This document shows positions 36,328 through 45,581 of a stretch of DNA of 64,000 bases, in pieces. Each line of letters opens with the position of its first letter. Within the stretch, counting starts at the first letter, position 1. Where the stretch lies: positions 310,001 to 374,000 of the forward strand of contig CAWFPP010000009.1 of assembly GCA_963817735.1 (NCBI GenBank), written 5' to 3'. The notes beneath the pieces are model-generated. The model was not told the origin of the DNA. It worked only from the letters and a program-made list of their open reading frames with translations, and made no database searches. The DNA is from Bog-473 sp963817735. Its GTDB lineage: Bacteria > Actinomycetota > Acidimicrobiia > Acidimicrobiales > RAAP-2. A program made the translations under genes and the position numbers.

Positions 36328-38301
36328 GTGACCACAGCCGGAGGTTATGGGGCCTGGGCCTCACCGCTCGCGCCGGAGGACGTGGCCCGGGCCAAGGTCT
36401 CCCTGTCCGAACTCTGCTCGGACGGCCATGCTGTCTACTGGCTGGAGTCCCGCCCGGCCGAGGCGGGCCGGACCGTTGTCGTGCGCGCCGATGCCCATGG
36501 CATGGCCGACCATTCGCGGGAGGGCGTCAGCATCCGGAGCCGGGTTGACGAATACGGCGGGGGCGCCCTGTGCCTCGTGCCGGGACGGTCCGCCGGCGCC
36601 TTCGCCTACGTCGACCAGTCGGACCAACGGGTGTGGTTCTGTGACGGCCCGGCAGCCGCGCCGGGCGGAGCGGTGCCCTTGGCGCTGAGCGCCGTGCCAA
36701 CGGACGGAGAATGGCACAATCACGGTGGGCTCGCCGCCACGGCGGACGGCGAGTGGGTGCTGGCCGTCCGGGAGATCCATCGCGCGGGATCGTCCCGGCC
36801 CGTGCGTCGCGTGGTCGCCCTCTCCACTCGTGGCGGCTCGCCCTGTGAGACGACGCTGCTCGAGGGGCACGACTTCTTCGGCATGCCGCGGCCACACCCG
36901 AGCGGGGACCGTGTGGCGGTGGTCGCCTGGGACCATCCGGACATGCCCTGGGATGCCTCGACTCTGCTGCTTCTCCCGGTTGGCTCCGTTCGGTGCGCCG
37001 CCCACGGGCATGACGTGCCGCAGGCGGTGGGTCCGGCGGAGCGAATCGCTGGCGGCGTGGCGGAGTCGGTCGGCCAGCCCGATTGGAGTGCCGACGGCTC
37101 ACTCCGCTTCGTCTCGGATCGGCAGGGTTGGTGGCAGCCCTACCGCCACTCCGGCCGGGTGCACGACGCGGGGGAGCCCGTCCCGATGACGGAGGCGGAG
37201 GCCGAGTTCCACGGGCCGGACTGGGTGCTCGGCCAGCGGACCATGGCGGAGATGCCCGACGGGTCACTCGTCGCACGGATGACTGCCGCCGGCCGCGATG
37301 CGCTCGTCCGGTTCGGCGCACCGAGTGAAACGGACTGGCCGTCGCAGCTGGCGCAGCCTTGTGTCTCCGTCGCGGCACTGTGCGCACATGGGCGGGGTCT
37401 GGCCCTGATCGGCAGCACGCCCGACCGGCCTTCCACCGTCTGGGCCTGGAGCCCCGACGGTGGTGCCCGGCCCTTGCGTCCCCCCGTTGGTGCGGTCCTC
37501 GACGCTGGGAACGTCGCAGTGGGAGAGCCGTTCACGTTGACGGGGCGGACCGGGCGTGCGGTGCACGGCACACTGTTCCGCCCCACATTGCGCGGGAAAC
37601 ACGGGCCAGGTGAAGGTGCGCCTCCGTTGGTGACGTGGTGTCACGGAGGTCCGACCTCGTCCTGTCAGCCGGGCTTCGACCTGACCCTGCAGTTCTTCAC
37701 GACCCGCGGCTTTGCGGTGGCCACCGTCGACTACGCCGGAAGCTCGGGCTACGGGCGGGCCTACCGTTGCGCCCTTTGGGGCCAGTGGGGCGTGGCCGAC
37801 TCGGAGGACTGCCTCGACGCGGCGTTGTACCTCGCGGCCCGGGGCGAGATCGACCCGGGCCGGATGGCCGTCCGGGGTGGCAGTGCTGGCGGCATGACGG
37901 CCCTCAACGCGCTGGCGGCGGGTGAGGGGTTTGCCGCGTGCGTCTCGTGGTACGGGGTCACCGATCTGCTGGGGCTGGTGGCGACCACGCACGACTTCGA
38001 GGCCCACTACACCGACCGGCTCATCGGACCGCTACCCGAGGCGCGTCCGCTCTACGAGGCGCGTTCGCCGGTCCATCGCGCCGGATCGATGCGCGGTGCG
38101 GTGCTCCTGCTCCAGGGGACCGAGGACGCCGTCGTGCCGCCAGCGCAGGCCGAGGGGATGCGGGCCGCCCTCCATGCCGCAGGAAACCACTGCGACCTGG
38201 CTTTCTTCGAAGGCGAGGGCCACGGATTCCGGCGCGCCGACACCTTGACCGCATGCTTGGAGGCTGAACTGGCGTTCTACCTCCGCCATCTCCGCCTTTA
38301 G
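36328..38301 (+). CDS. S9 family (prolyl oligopeptidase-type) serine peptidase
   Basis: 657 aa. A beta-propeller N-terminal half (repeated DGEWV, DGSLRFVSDR-type blades) is followed by an alpha/beta-hydrolase domain. The nucleophile elbow is GGSAGG (Ser about 520), the acid is in GTEDAVVPPAQ and the histidine in EGHGFRR. WCHGGPTSSCQPGFDLTLQFFTTRGF and VDYAGSSGYGRAYR are S9 family landmarks. There is no signal peptide, so it is cytoplasmic, acting as an acylaminoacyl or dipeptidyl peptidase. Start GTG 36328. Confidence 0.9.
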   Translation: MTTAGGYGAWASPLAPEDVARAKVSLSELCSDGHAVYWLESRPAEAGRTVVVRADAHGMADHSREGVSIRSRVDEYGGGALCLVPGRSAGAFAYVDQSDQRVWFCDGPAAAPGGAVPLALSAVPTDGEWHNHGGLAATADGEWVLAVREIHRAGSSRPVRRVVALSTRGGSPCETTLLEGHDFFGMPRPHPSGDRVAVVAWDHPDMPWDASTLLLLPVGSVRCAAHGHDVPQAVGPAERIAGGVAESVGQPDWSADGSLRFVSDRQGWWQPYRHSGRVHDAGEPVPMTEAEAEFHGPDWVLGQRTMAEMPDGSLVARMTAAGRDALVRFGAPSETDWPSQLAQPCVSVAALCAHGRGLALIGSTPDRPSTVWAWSPDGGARPLRPPVGAVLDAGNVAVGEPFTLTGRTGRAVHGTLFRPTLRGKHGPGEGAPPLVTWCHGGPTSSCQPGFDLTLQFFTTRGFAVATVDYAGSSGYGRAYRCALWGQWGVADSEDCLDAALYLAARGEIDPGRMAVRGGSAGGMTALNALAAGEGFAACVSWYGVTDLLGLVATTHDFEAHYTDRLIGPLPEARPLYEARSPVHRAGSMRGAVLLLQGTEDAVVPPAQAEGMRAALHAAGNHCDLAFFEGEGHGFRRADTLTACLEAELAFYLRHLRL

Positions 38302-38358
38302 GATCACCCCGGGGGTTCGTTGACGAGTGCCCCTTGTGTGCGAGGCTTTTGCGAGGCC

Positions 38359-39756
38359 ATGCTGACCGATTCCCCGACGACGATCCCAAGCTGGGCCGCA
38401 CCCTGGGCCGACCGGTGGTGGCGGCTATGGGGGCGGATCAAACGGACATCCCCGGAAGTGGGCGACGTGTGGCTGTACGGAGCCAGCGCGTTATTCGCCC
38501 TCCTGACCATCTTCACGTCGACCAATGCGCTGTACCAGGTGTGGGGACGCATGGCGCTGCTCCCCTTCGTCTTCGGTGCCGTGGCGTCGGCCGTCCTGGC
38601 CCTGGCGCTACGCCGGACGCGACGGCGACAGCCGGATCACTCGCTGACCAGGCGCCAGCACCGGCGCGCCTGGCTGACGCGCATCGTCGTGGCGGCGTGC
38701 GTGTTCGCCGGCTCTCTCGCCATCCCAATGGGTTTCGAGATCCTGTGGCGGTTCGATCACGTGGCCGGATCCCATCAGCAGCCCGAGGTCGTGACCGTCG
38801 AGATCGGAGGACAGGACCTGGTCCACGACCAGGACCCGTACCACCCGATCGTGCGCCTGCCCCACGCCGTCAAGTACCACCCCCCGGGCGAACCGGACTA
38901 CGAGGGGTTCTTGCCCTACCTGCCGCTCATGGCGGTGGCCGGAATCCCGAGCGAGATCTGGCCCAACAACGGGCTGAGCGACGCACGGATCTTCTTCTGC
39001 CTGACCACACTCGCGGTGGCCGCCGTCGCGCTCTACCTCTGTCGGGCCGACGGGCGACGAAAGATGCGCGCCGTCCAAGCTCTGATCATCTTGCCGGTGG
39101 CGTCGTTGCCGCTGGCCACCGGCGGCGACGACATCCCGGTGGTGGCATTTCTGCTCCTGGCCGTCGTGCTGGCGCAGCGGCAGAGACCCTTCGCATCGGG
39201 CATCGTCTTCGGTATCGCCTCGGCCATGAAATTCACCGCCTGGCCCCTCGCCGCGTTGGCGCTCTTCGCTGCGCGCGGGCGTAAAGGCGAACGCCGTCCC
39301 TTTTCGATGCTGGCCGGGATGATCGTGGTCGCAGTGCCGACCATTTTCCCGTTCGCCCTCCGCGGCCCGTTTGCCCTCATCGACGACGTGGTGCTCTTCC
39401 CGCTCGGATTGAGCAGGATCCCGACGACCGCCGCCAGCGCGCTGCCCGGTCACGTGCTCGTGAGCGAGTTCCCGTCCCTGAGCCGGGCGCTGCCCCTCGC
39501 CGTCGGAATCGTGCTGTCCGTCCTCCTGGCCCGGCATCTCTACCGCCATACACCGCAAACCGCCGCCGAGGTCTGCTTCTTGACCGGCGTTGTGATGTCG
39601 GCGCTGATCCTGCTGGCACCCGATCCACGGGTCGGTTACCTGCTCTACCCGATCAACTTCTTCGTGTGGGCCTATCTGCTGGCTGAGCCGGCGCCGCCGT
39701 CGGATGTCCTGCCCCTCGAGACAGCAGACGAATCGATCGGCGCTGCGTCGAACTGA
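38359..39756 (+). CDS. Polytopic membrane protein, DUF2029 / GT87 mannosyltransferase-like
   Basis: 465 aa from ATG 38359 (a TTG at 38320 adds 13 residues). About nine to eleven hydrophobic helices. The extracytoplasmic loop QDLVHDQDPYHPIVRLPHAVKYHPPG, with acidic residues followed by FLPYLPLM, resembles polyprenol-phosphate-mannose-dependent GT-C enzymes of the DUF2029 group that glycosylate cell-envelope glycolipids. The N-terminal 40 residues are cytosolic and Trp-rich (WADRWWRLWGRIK). The assignment is by topology and loop pattern, hence moderate. Confidence 0.65.
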   Translation: MLTDSPTTIPSWAAPWADRWWRLWGRIKRTSPEVGDVWLYGASALFALLTIFTSTNALYQVWGRMALLPFVFGAVASAVLALALRRTRRRQPDHSLTRRQHRRAWLTRIVVAACVFAGSLAIPMGFEILWRFDHVAGSHQQPEVVTVEIGGQDLVHDQDPYHPIVRLPHAVKYHPPGEPDYEGFLPYLPLMAVAGIPSEIWPNNGLSDARIFFCLTTLAVAAVALYLCRADGRRKMRAVQALIILPVASLPLATGGDDIPVVAFLLLAVVLAQRQRPFASGIVFGIASAMKFTAWPLAALALFAARGRKGERRPFSMLAGMIVVAVPTIFPFALRGPFALIDDVVLFPLGLSRIPTTAASALPGHVLVSEFPSLSRALPLAVGIVLSVLLARHLYRHTPQTAAEVCFLTGVVMSALILLAPDPRVGYLLYPINFFVWAYLLAEPAPPSDVLPLETADESIGAASN

Positions 39757-39789
39757 CGCGGCGCGCCCGGTGCGGTCCTCGAGATCCGC

Positions 39790-40434
39790 CTATTCGGGAT
39801 CGGGGACCTGGAAGAGCTCCACCGTGAAGTGGGTGGTGCCACGCGCCGGGCCGCCTGAGCTGAACGTCGTCGCGTTGACGGTGGCGCCCATCTCCCAGTA
39901 GTAGCCGTCTGAGCCCGCGAGTTTGCCCAGGACCTCGAGGGCACCAGGGTCGTTTCTGGCCGCTCCCTGGTCGGTGACCTGCCAGCCCTGGAGCTTCATG
40001 TCGGCGGCGTAGAAGGCCAACAGCGCCGCCTGCGAGTCACCGGATCCGAAGGTGACTTGGGCGTCGTATTGCCCCGCCCCCGCACTGTTGTTCTGGTGCG
40101 AGATCCGAGCGGATCCCACCGGGACGGAGACCGCGTTCAGGATGTTGTTGGGCGGCTCGTCGCCGCCGACGATCGGGGACAGCAGCCCGGCGGCCGGCAC
40201 GGCCCGCAACGTGACCCCGGGCACATCGACGGCGGCCCCTGAATGCTTCACCGGCGTCGGTGACTGGGAGGACACGATCCCGATGGTCACGAAGAGAATC
40301 AGGATGAGTGCCGCCAGGCCGACGACGATCATGGCCGGGCGCATGGAGATCCCACCCGGCGTCGGCGGTCGTTGCGGCTCCGGTCCCTCGCCCCCGTCCA
40401 GGAGCGGGGCCGTTTCGGTGTCGTGCAGGGTCAT
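39790..40434 (-). CDS. Hypothetical membrane-anchored protein
   Basis: 214 aa. A 30-residue acidic/proline cytosolic head, one transmembrane segment (PAMIVVGLAALILILFVTIGIV, about 33-54), then an extracytoplasmic domain with VDVPGVTLRAVPAAGLLSPIVGGDEPPNNIL and YDAQVTFGSGDSQAALLAFYAADMKLQGWQV. The latter resembles small secreted domains found next to lipoproteins, but I cannot name the family. The gene begins 12 bases downstream of thiD on the same strand. Confidence 0.6.
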   Translation of the reverse strand: MTLHDTETAPLLDGGEGPEPQRPPTPGGISMRPAMIVVGLAALILILFVTIGIVSSQSPTPVKHSGAAVDVPGVTLRAVPAAGLLSPIVGGDEPPNNILNAVSVPVGSARISHQNNSAGAGQYDAQVTFGSGDSQAALLAFYAADMKLQGWQVTDQGAARNDPGALEVLGKLAGSDGYYWEMGATVNATTFSSGGPARGTTHFTVELFQVPDPE

Positions 40435-40446
40435 GCCCCACCCAGC

Positions 40447-41265
40447 CTAGGACGCCCCGGACCACCCGAAATGGTCGAGGGGGCCGTGCCCGGAACCCAG
40501 GTGCCAGGAGGCGCCGCCGGCAAGGGCCCCCGCCACGAACGTCTTGGCCAGCGAGATCGCGTCGAGCACCGCCGCACCCCGGGCCAGATGGGCAGCCACC
40601 GCGGCCGAGAGTGAGCAACCGGTGCCGTGGTCGTTCCCGGTGTCCACCCGCTCGCCGGGCAGGACGAGGATCCCCTCGGGCCCGGCCACGACGTCGTCGG
40701 CCGAATCGGTCAGGTGGCCTCCCTTCACGACCACGTAACGGGCGCCTGTCGCCCTGATGTGTTCGGCCACGGCGATACGAGCATCGAGGGCACGGAGAGA
40801 TTCGACGTCGGTGTCGCCCAGGACGGCCGCTTCCCGTAGGTTCGGCGTGACCACCAACGCGTGGGGGAGGAGTTGCTGCAGGTAGGCGTCGACGCCGTCG
40901 GCCTCCAGGAGCCGATGGCCGGTCGACGACACCAGGACCGGATCCACCACGAGAGGATCGAGCAACCCACGCGCCGCCATGTCGGCCACGACGGCGACGA
41001 TGCCGGCCGTCGCCAGCATCCCCGTCTTGACGCCGCGGACGGCGAAGTCGTCCAGGACGGCCTCGACCTGCTCCCGTACGAACCCGGGCTCCAGGACGGC
41101 AACGCCGCGCACCCCGGCCGTGTTCTGCGCGGTCACCGCGGTCAGCGCACACGTGCCGTGCACGCGCAGCGCGGCGAAGGTCTTGAGGTCGGCTTGTGCG
41201 CCGGCTCCACCGCCCGAGTCGGAGCCGGCGATGGTCAATGCCGTTGGCGGAGTCAGGTCCGGCAC
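40447..41265 (-). CDS. thiD: Hydroxymethylpyrimidine (phosphate) kinase
   Basis: 272 aa from GTG 41265. It phosphorylates HMP and HMP-P in thiamine synthesis. PfkB/ribokinase-like features are TIAGSDSGGGAGAQADLKTFAALRVHGTCALTAVTAQNT (pyrimidine-binding), DPVLVSSTGHRLL, and the late anion-hole motif DTGNDHGTGCSLSAAVAAHLARG. It is divergent from thiG with only 39 bases between, so the two share a control region. I see no TPP riboswitch there. Confidence 0.92.
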   Translation of the reverse strand: MPDLTPPTALTIAGSDSGGGAGAQADLKTFAALRVHGTCALTAVTAQNTAGVRGVAVLEPGFVREQVEAVLDDFAVRGVKTGMLATAGIVAVVADMAARGLLDPLVVDPVLVSSTGHRLLEADGVDAYLQQLLPHALVVTPNLREAAVLGDTDVESLRALDARIAVAEHIRATGARYVVVKGGHLTDSADDVVAGPEGILVLPGERVDTGNDHGTGCSLSAAVAAHLARGAAVLDAISLAKTFVAGALAGGASWHLGSGHGPLDHFGWSGAS

Positions 41266-41304
41266 CGAGCCACCATAGGCGGGCACGGGGGTATCGTCGT
41301 TCGG

Positions 41305-42138
41305 GTGACCCGCAACGACGCCGGTCCGTCGACGCCCGCTCCAGAGAAGAGCGGCCTGTGCATCGCCGGGGCCAGGCTGGACTCCCGTCTTATTCTCGGG
41401 ACTGGTGGGATGACCAGCCTCGACGTCCTGTCGGCCGCCTTGCGCGCATCGGGGACCGACATGGCCACGGTGGCCGTCCGGCGTGTCGAGGCCGCCGGCC
41501 GGGGGTCTTTGCTGTCCATGTTGCAGGAACTCGGCGTGCGCGTGCTGCCCAACACGGCCGGCTGCGCCACGGCCCCTGAGGCCGTGCTCACCGCCAAATT
41601 GGCACGGGAGGCCTTCGACACCGACTGGGTCAAGCTGGAGGTGATCGGCGACGACCGCACCCTGCTCCCGGACGCAGTCGAGCTCTTGAGCGCGGCAGAA
41701 CAGCTTGCCGAGGACGGCTTTGTGGTGCTGCCCTACACGACCGACGACCCTGTCCTGGCCGTCCGCCTGCAGCAGGTCGGCTGTGCCGCCGTCATGCCGC
41801 TCGGGTCGCCGATCGGCAGCGGGCTCGGCATCCGCAACCCGCACAACATCGCGCTGCTGCGCGAGGCCGTCGAGATCCCGGTCATCCTCGACGCGGGTAT
41901 CGGCACGGCGTCGGACGCGGCCCTGGCCATGGAGCTGGGCTGTGACGGCGTCCTCGTGGCGACGGCGGTCAACCGCGCCCATGATCCGGTGGCCATGGCG
42001 CGGGCCATGCGGCTGGCGGTCGAAGCCGGGACCGAGGCCCGGCGCGCCGGACGCATCCCTGTTCGCTTCCACGCCGAGCCCTCGAGTCCGCTGGAAGGCA
42101 GGGCCGACCTCGCTGGAGGCACAGCCGCGGCACCGTGA
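41305..42138 (+). CDS. thiG: Thiazole synthase
   Basis: 277 aa from GTG 41305. It builds the thiazole phosphate of thiamine from DXP, dehydroglycine and ThiS thiocarboxylate. The Schiff-base lysine is Lys110 in TDWVKLEVIGDDRTLLPD; NTAGCATAPEAV, MPLGSPIGSGLGI and DAGIGTASDAALAMELGCDGVLVATAV are the other family blocks. No thiS or thiO is next to it, unlike many thiG loci. It starts after a 20-residue extension. Confidence 0.93.
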   Translation: MTRNDAGPSTPAPEKSGLCIAGARLDSRLILGTGGMTSLDVLSAALRASGTDMATVAVRRVEAAGRGSLLSMLQELGVRVLPNTAGCATAPEAVLTAKLAREAFDTDWVKLEVIGDDRTLLPDAVELLSAAEQLAEDGFVVLPYTTDDPVLAVRLQQVGCAAVMPLGSPIGSGLGIRNPHNIALLREAVEIPVILDAGIGTASDAALAMELGCDGVLVATAVNRAHDPVAMARAMRLAVEAGTEARRAGRIPVRFHAEPSSPLEGRADLAGGTAAAP

Positions 42139-42151
42139 CCGCAGCGTGGGC

Positions 42152-42182
42152 TTGACCCGCTGTTTAGGAAACCCTAACTTTC
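42152..42182 (+). promoter_or_regulatory. Promoter with overlapping DtxR/IdeR-like iron box
   Basis: TTGACC (42152-42157), a 17-base gap, and TAACTT (42175-42180) form a sigma-70-like promoter. TTAGGAAACCCTAACTTTC (42164-42182) covers the gap and the -10 and matches 12 of 19 positions of the actinobacterial iron-box consensus as I remember it, including the half sites TTAGG and CCTAAC. The box lies ahead of an iron-type ABC permease and ATPase, which fits iron-dependent repression. The leader to the chosen GTG is about 110 nt. Confidence 0.6.
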
Positions 42183-42299
42183 GGCGCACCTAATATGGGA
42201 GGCCGGAGGCCGCCATGCGTCGGAACCAGAACAGCATCACCAACCCTGAGTCGGGCACACGAGCGAGGGGATCGAGTTGCTGAAGGGGGTCCAGCTGCT

Positions 42300-43919
42300 G
42301 TGACGGTGGCCGCTCCGGCTGCCCGTCGCCGCCGAGGTCGGGGCCGGTTGCCGCCGGTCCTGACCACCCTGGCCGTCCTGATCTCTGTGGCGGTGCTGCT
42401 TCCCCTCATCTTCCTGATCGTGCAGGCCTTCCAGGTCGGGTGGGCAGACCTGCATCAGCTGCTGTTCCGGAGTCTCACCGCCACGCTCATCTCGAACACC
42501 GTGTCGCTCGTGGTCGTGGTGACGGCGCTGAGTGCCGGCATCGGTACCTTGGCGGCCTGGTTCGTCGAGCGGACCGACGTCCCCTGCCGCCGGCTCTTGG
42601 CCATCCTGGTCGTGATCCCGCTCGGCATCCCGGACTTCTTGGTCAGTTTCGGGTGGAAGGCCATCTTCCCCTCCATCGGTGGCTTTTGGGCCGCCGTGCT
42701 CGTCATGACCCTGGCGGTCTATCCATTGGTCTTCCTTCCGGTGGCCGCCAGCCTGCGGGCGGCGGACCCAGCGCAGGAGGAGGTCGCACGCAGTCTCGGC
42801 CTGGGCCGGGTGCGGACTTTCTGGGCCGTCACGGTGGGCCAAGCGCGTCTGGCCATCTTCGGAGGAGCGATCCTGGTCGGATTGGTGGTGCTGGCGGAGT
42901 TCGGCGCCTTCGAGATCCTGGGCTATCAGACCCTGACGACTGAGATCTACAACGAGTTCCAAGTCGGGTTCAACGAGCCGGCCGCGTGTGCCCTCTCACT
43001 GATCCTCGTGCTGCTCGGTGCCTTGTTGCTGGCCAGCGAGGGCACCGTGCGTGGCCACGGACGGACCTCCAGACTGGGCGCGGGCGCGGCCCGCCAGCTC
43101 CGGCCTCTTCCGTTGGGTCAATTCCGGCCCGTGGCATTCGTGGGAATCGCGCTGCTCATCGCGCTTGCGCTCGGTGTCCCGGTGGGAGCTGTCGTCTATC
43201 TCATCGTCGAGGGCGGAGGCAGCACACTGCCTGCAGCATCGTCATTGGCCGATGCGACGTTGAACACGTTCGGGTACGGGGCCGCAGCCGGAGTGCTGGC
43301 GACGCTCGCCGCGGTGCCGATAGCCCTTCTGTCGGTGCGCTTTCCGCGGCGCAAGGTCCTCGGACTGGAGCGATCCAACATGGTGGTGCTTGCGGTTCCG
43401 GGTCTGGTTGTCGCGCTGAGCCTCGCCTACGTGACCGAGCACTTCTTGCAGGGCCGGTTCTACCAAACCGATGCCCTGCAGGTGGTCGCCTACGTCATCA
43501 TGTTCTTCCCACTGGCGGTGGTGGCGGTCCGGGCTGCCGTGGCCCGGGCCCCGGTCGGACTCGAGGAGGTCGCCGGTTCACTCGGTGTCAGCCGGCGTTC
43601 GGTGATGTGGCGCGTCACGCTGCCGCTGGTGGCTCCCGGCCTGGTGGCCGCCTTCGCCCTGGTGTTCCTCGAGACGGCAACGGAGCTCACGGCCACGCTT
43701 GTCCTCCATCCGACGAATGTGCAGACGCTGGCCACCCAGTTCTGGGCCTACGAGTCGAACGTGTCCTACCACCAGGCAGCCTTGTACGCGGGCGTCATGA
43801 TCCTGATTGCCGCCATACCCGGCTACGTGCTTGGTCGTTGGTTTGACCGACAGCCGGCGCGTATGGCTGCCGCGGGCCAGAGCGCGCTCGACGCACCGAC
43901 CACAATGGTGTCCGCATGA
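42300..43919 (+). CDS. Iron(III)-type ABC transporter permease (FbpB-like)
   Basis: 539 aa with two permease halves of about six transmembrane helices each. Each half carries an EAA loop: ADPAQEEVARSLGLGRVRTFWAVTVG and GLEEVAGSLGVSRRSVMWRVTLPL. This doubled layout is that of FbpB/CysTW-like Fe3+ permeases. GTG 42300 is chosen because AAGGGGG lies ten bases upstream; ATG 42195 would place 35 unlikely residues ahead and sits next to the promoter. The ATPase gene follows with an ATGA overlap. No solute-binding protein gene is adjacent. Confidence 0.85.
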   Translation: MTVAAPAARRRRGRGRLPPVLTTLAVLISVAVLLPLIFLIVQAFQVGWADLHQLLFRSLTATLISNTVSLVVVVTALSAGIGTLAAWFVERTDVPCRRLLAILVVIPLGIPDFLVSFGWKAIFPSIGGFWAAVLVMTLAVYPLVFLPVAASLRAADPAQEEVARSLGLGRVRTFWAVTVGQARLAIFGGAILVGLVVLAEFGAFEILGYQTLTTEIYNEFQVGFNEPAACALSLILVLLGALLLASEGTVRGHGRTSRLGAGAARQLRPLPLGQFRPVAFVGIALLIALALGVPVGAVVYLIVEGGGSTLPAASSLADATLNTFGYGAAAGVLATLAAVPIALLSVRFPRRKVLGLERSNMVVLAVPGLVVALSLAYVTEHFLQGRFYQTDALQVVAYVIMFFPLAVVAVRAAVARAPVGLEEVAGSLGVSRRSVMWRVTLPLVAPGLVAAFALVFLETATELTATLVLHPTNVQTLATQFWAYESNVSYHQAALYAGVMILIAAIPGYVLGRWFDRQPARMAAAGQSALDAPTTMVSA

Positions 43920-44989
43920 AGGACCTCCGCATCTCGGGCGTGGCCAAGGCGTTCGGGCCCCAACCGGTCCTGCGCGGTGTGGATCTGGCCGTTCCGGGGG
44001 GTTCGTTCACCGCCATCCTCGGTTCTTCGGGCAGCGGCAAGACGACGTTGTTGCGGATCCTGGCCGGGTTCGAAAGGGCCGACGGAGGGGAGGTGCGTAT
44101 CGGGGATGACGTCGTCGACGATGCCGCCCGTCGATTCGTGCCGAGCGACCGGCGCCGCATCGGCTATGTCCCACAGGAGGGCGCGCTGTTCCCGCATCTG
44201 AGCGTCGGCCGCAACGTCGCGTTCGGGCTGCCCCGCGGCCCGGACCGGAGAAGCCGGGTCGACGAGCTCCTCGAGCTGGTCGGCTTGTCGGGGTACCGCC
44301 GGCGTTACCCGCACCAACTCTCGGGAGGACAGCAGCAACGGGTGGCCCTCGCCCGGGCACTGGCGATCGGGCCCGAGGTCGTCCTGTTGGACGAGCCCTT
44401 CTCGTCACTCGATGCGGCTATGCGATCATCCGTCCGTTCCGACGTCCTCGCCGTCCTGCGCCAGGCCGGCACCACCTCCATTCTGGTGACCCACGATCAG
44501 GACGAGGCGCTCTCCATGGCCGATCAGGTGGCGGTGTTGCGGCACGGCGTCATCGCGCAGTTGGACACCCCGGCACAGTTGTACGGTCGCCCCGGCGACA
44601 TGGAGCTGGCCCAGTTCCTGGGCGAATCGAACGTCCTGGAGGGCGACGTCCACAACGGCACGGCGAGCACGGCCCTGGGTGACCTGTCCGTGGTCCCGCG
44701 CAACGGCACGGGGGTCGGAGGGCGAGCCCGGGTCCTGGTCCGCCCGGAACAGATCCGGCTGGACCAGTCCCTCAACGGCGGGGTGGTGGCCACGGTGCAG
44801 AGCTACGAGTACTACGGCCACGACGCCGTCGTCCGGGTCCGGCCCGAGGGCGGGCACCTGCCCGACCTGGTCGTGCGGGTGACCGGGGGCGATCCGCTCG
44901 AACCTGGGCACCGGGTCGGCGTCTCGGTGTCCGGTGACGTGGTGGCCTGGCCCCGAGAGCCCGCGGAACCGCAGATTCCTCCCGAATAA
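43916..44989 (+). CDS. ABC transporter ATP-binding protein, iron(III)/spermidine-type (FbpC-like)
   Basis: 357 aa. Walker A GSSGSGKTT (about 37-45), Q-loop PQEG, signature LSGGQQQRVALARAL, Walker B VVLLDEPFSSLD and H-loop VTHD are all intact. From about residue 235 a TOBE-type regulatory domain follows (FLGESNVLEGDV ... RVLVRPEQIRL). It energises the permease encoded just upstream. Metal specificity rests on the permease type and the iron box. Confidence 0.9.
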   Translation: MKDLRISGVAKAFGPQPVLRGVDLAVPGGSFTAILGSSGSGKTTLLRILAGFERADGGEVRIGDDVVDDAARRFVPSDRRRIGYVPQEGALFPHLSVGRNVAFGLPRGPDRRSRVDELLELVGLSGYRRRYPHQLSGGQQQRVALARALAIGPEVVLLDEPFSSLDAAMRSSVRSDVLAVLRQAGTTSILVTHDQDEALSMADQVAVLRHGVIAQLDTPAQLYGRPGDMELAQFLGESNVLEGDVHNGTASTALGDLSVVPRNGTGVGGRARVLVRPEQIRLDQSLNGGVVATVQSYEYYGHDAVVRVRPEGGHLPDLVVRVTGGDPLEPGHRVGVSVSGDVVAWPREPAEPQIPPE

Positions 44990-45077
44990 CGCACACGTAA
45001 CTACTGCCGTGTCGTCCGCCGTGGACTAGAGTATCCCCTGGAGTGGCAGCGCTGGAGTGGGATTGCAGGGAGGTGTG

Positions 45078-45581
45078 ATGGTCGACGACGCCGTACCCCG
45101 TGTCGGGGGGTTTCATGGGCCGCAGGTGTGTGGTCTCGTGGGGATCTCGTACCGACAGCTCGACTACTGGGCCCGGACGGGCCTGCTCCAACCCTCGGTG
45201 GCGCCGGCCAAGGGCAGTGGTTCCAGGCGGGTCTACGCCTACTCCGATGTGCTCGAGCTCAAGGTGATCAAGCAGCTGCTCGATTCCGGGGTTTCGCTGC
45301 AGTCGGCTCGGCGAGCCGTGGAGTGCCTGCGAGAGGACCTCGGCTCCGACCTGGCCTCTGCCAACCTGGTCCTGACGGGGACCAGTTCCGTGCTCGCCCG
45401 CTCCAACGGTGAGGTCGTCGACCTCCTGGCGGGCGGCCAGGGCGTCTTCAACATCGTGCCGTTGGCCGGTGTGGTCGAGGAACTGGATGCCGACATCGTG
45501 AGCCTGGACGCGGCGACGAAGACGGCACCCTCCAAGACGCGTCCCACTCGAGCACAGGTCGCGCGGGCCTCGGGGGAGTGA
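45078..45581 (+). CDS. MerR-family transcriptional regulator (Rv1830-like)
   Basis: 167 aa from ATG 45078, with AGGGAGG four bases ahead; an upstream GTG at 45057 is not supported by a ribosome site. HTH: CGLVGISYRQLDYWARTGLLQPSVAPAKGSGSRRVYAYSDVLELKVIKQLLDSG. The rest includes LLAGGQGVFNIVPLAGVVEELDADI, as in the second MerR of the mycobacterial garA cluster. Just upstream, CTGGAGTGG is repeated at 45039 and 45052. GTGA overlap with the next gene. Confidence 0.85.
   Translation: MVDDAVPRVGGFHGPQVCGLVGISYRQLDYWARTGLLQPSVAPAKGSGSRRVYAYSDVLELKVIKQLLDSGVSLQSARRAVECLREDLGSDLASANLVLTGTSSVLARSNGEVVDLLAGGQGVFNIVPLAGVVEELDADIVSLDAATKTAPSKTRPTRAQVARASGE

Noticed and set aside
41266..41304. Possible TPP riboswitch between thiD and thiG
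   Set aside because: Only 39 bases separate the divergent starts, and the conserved CTGAGA and ACCTGATC-type elements are not present.
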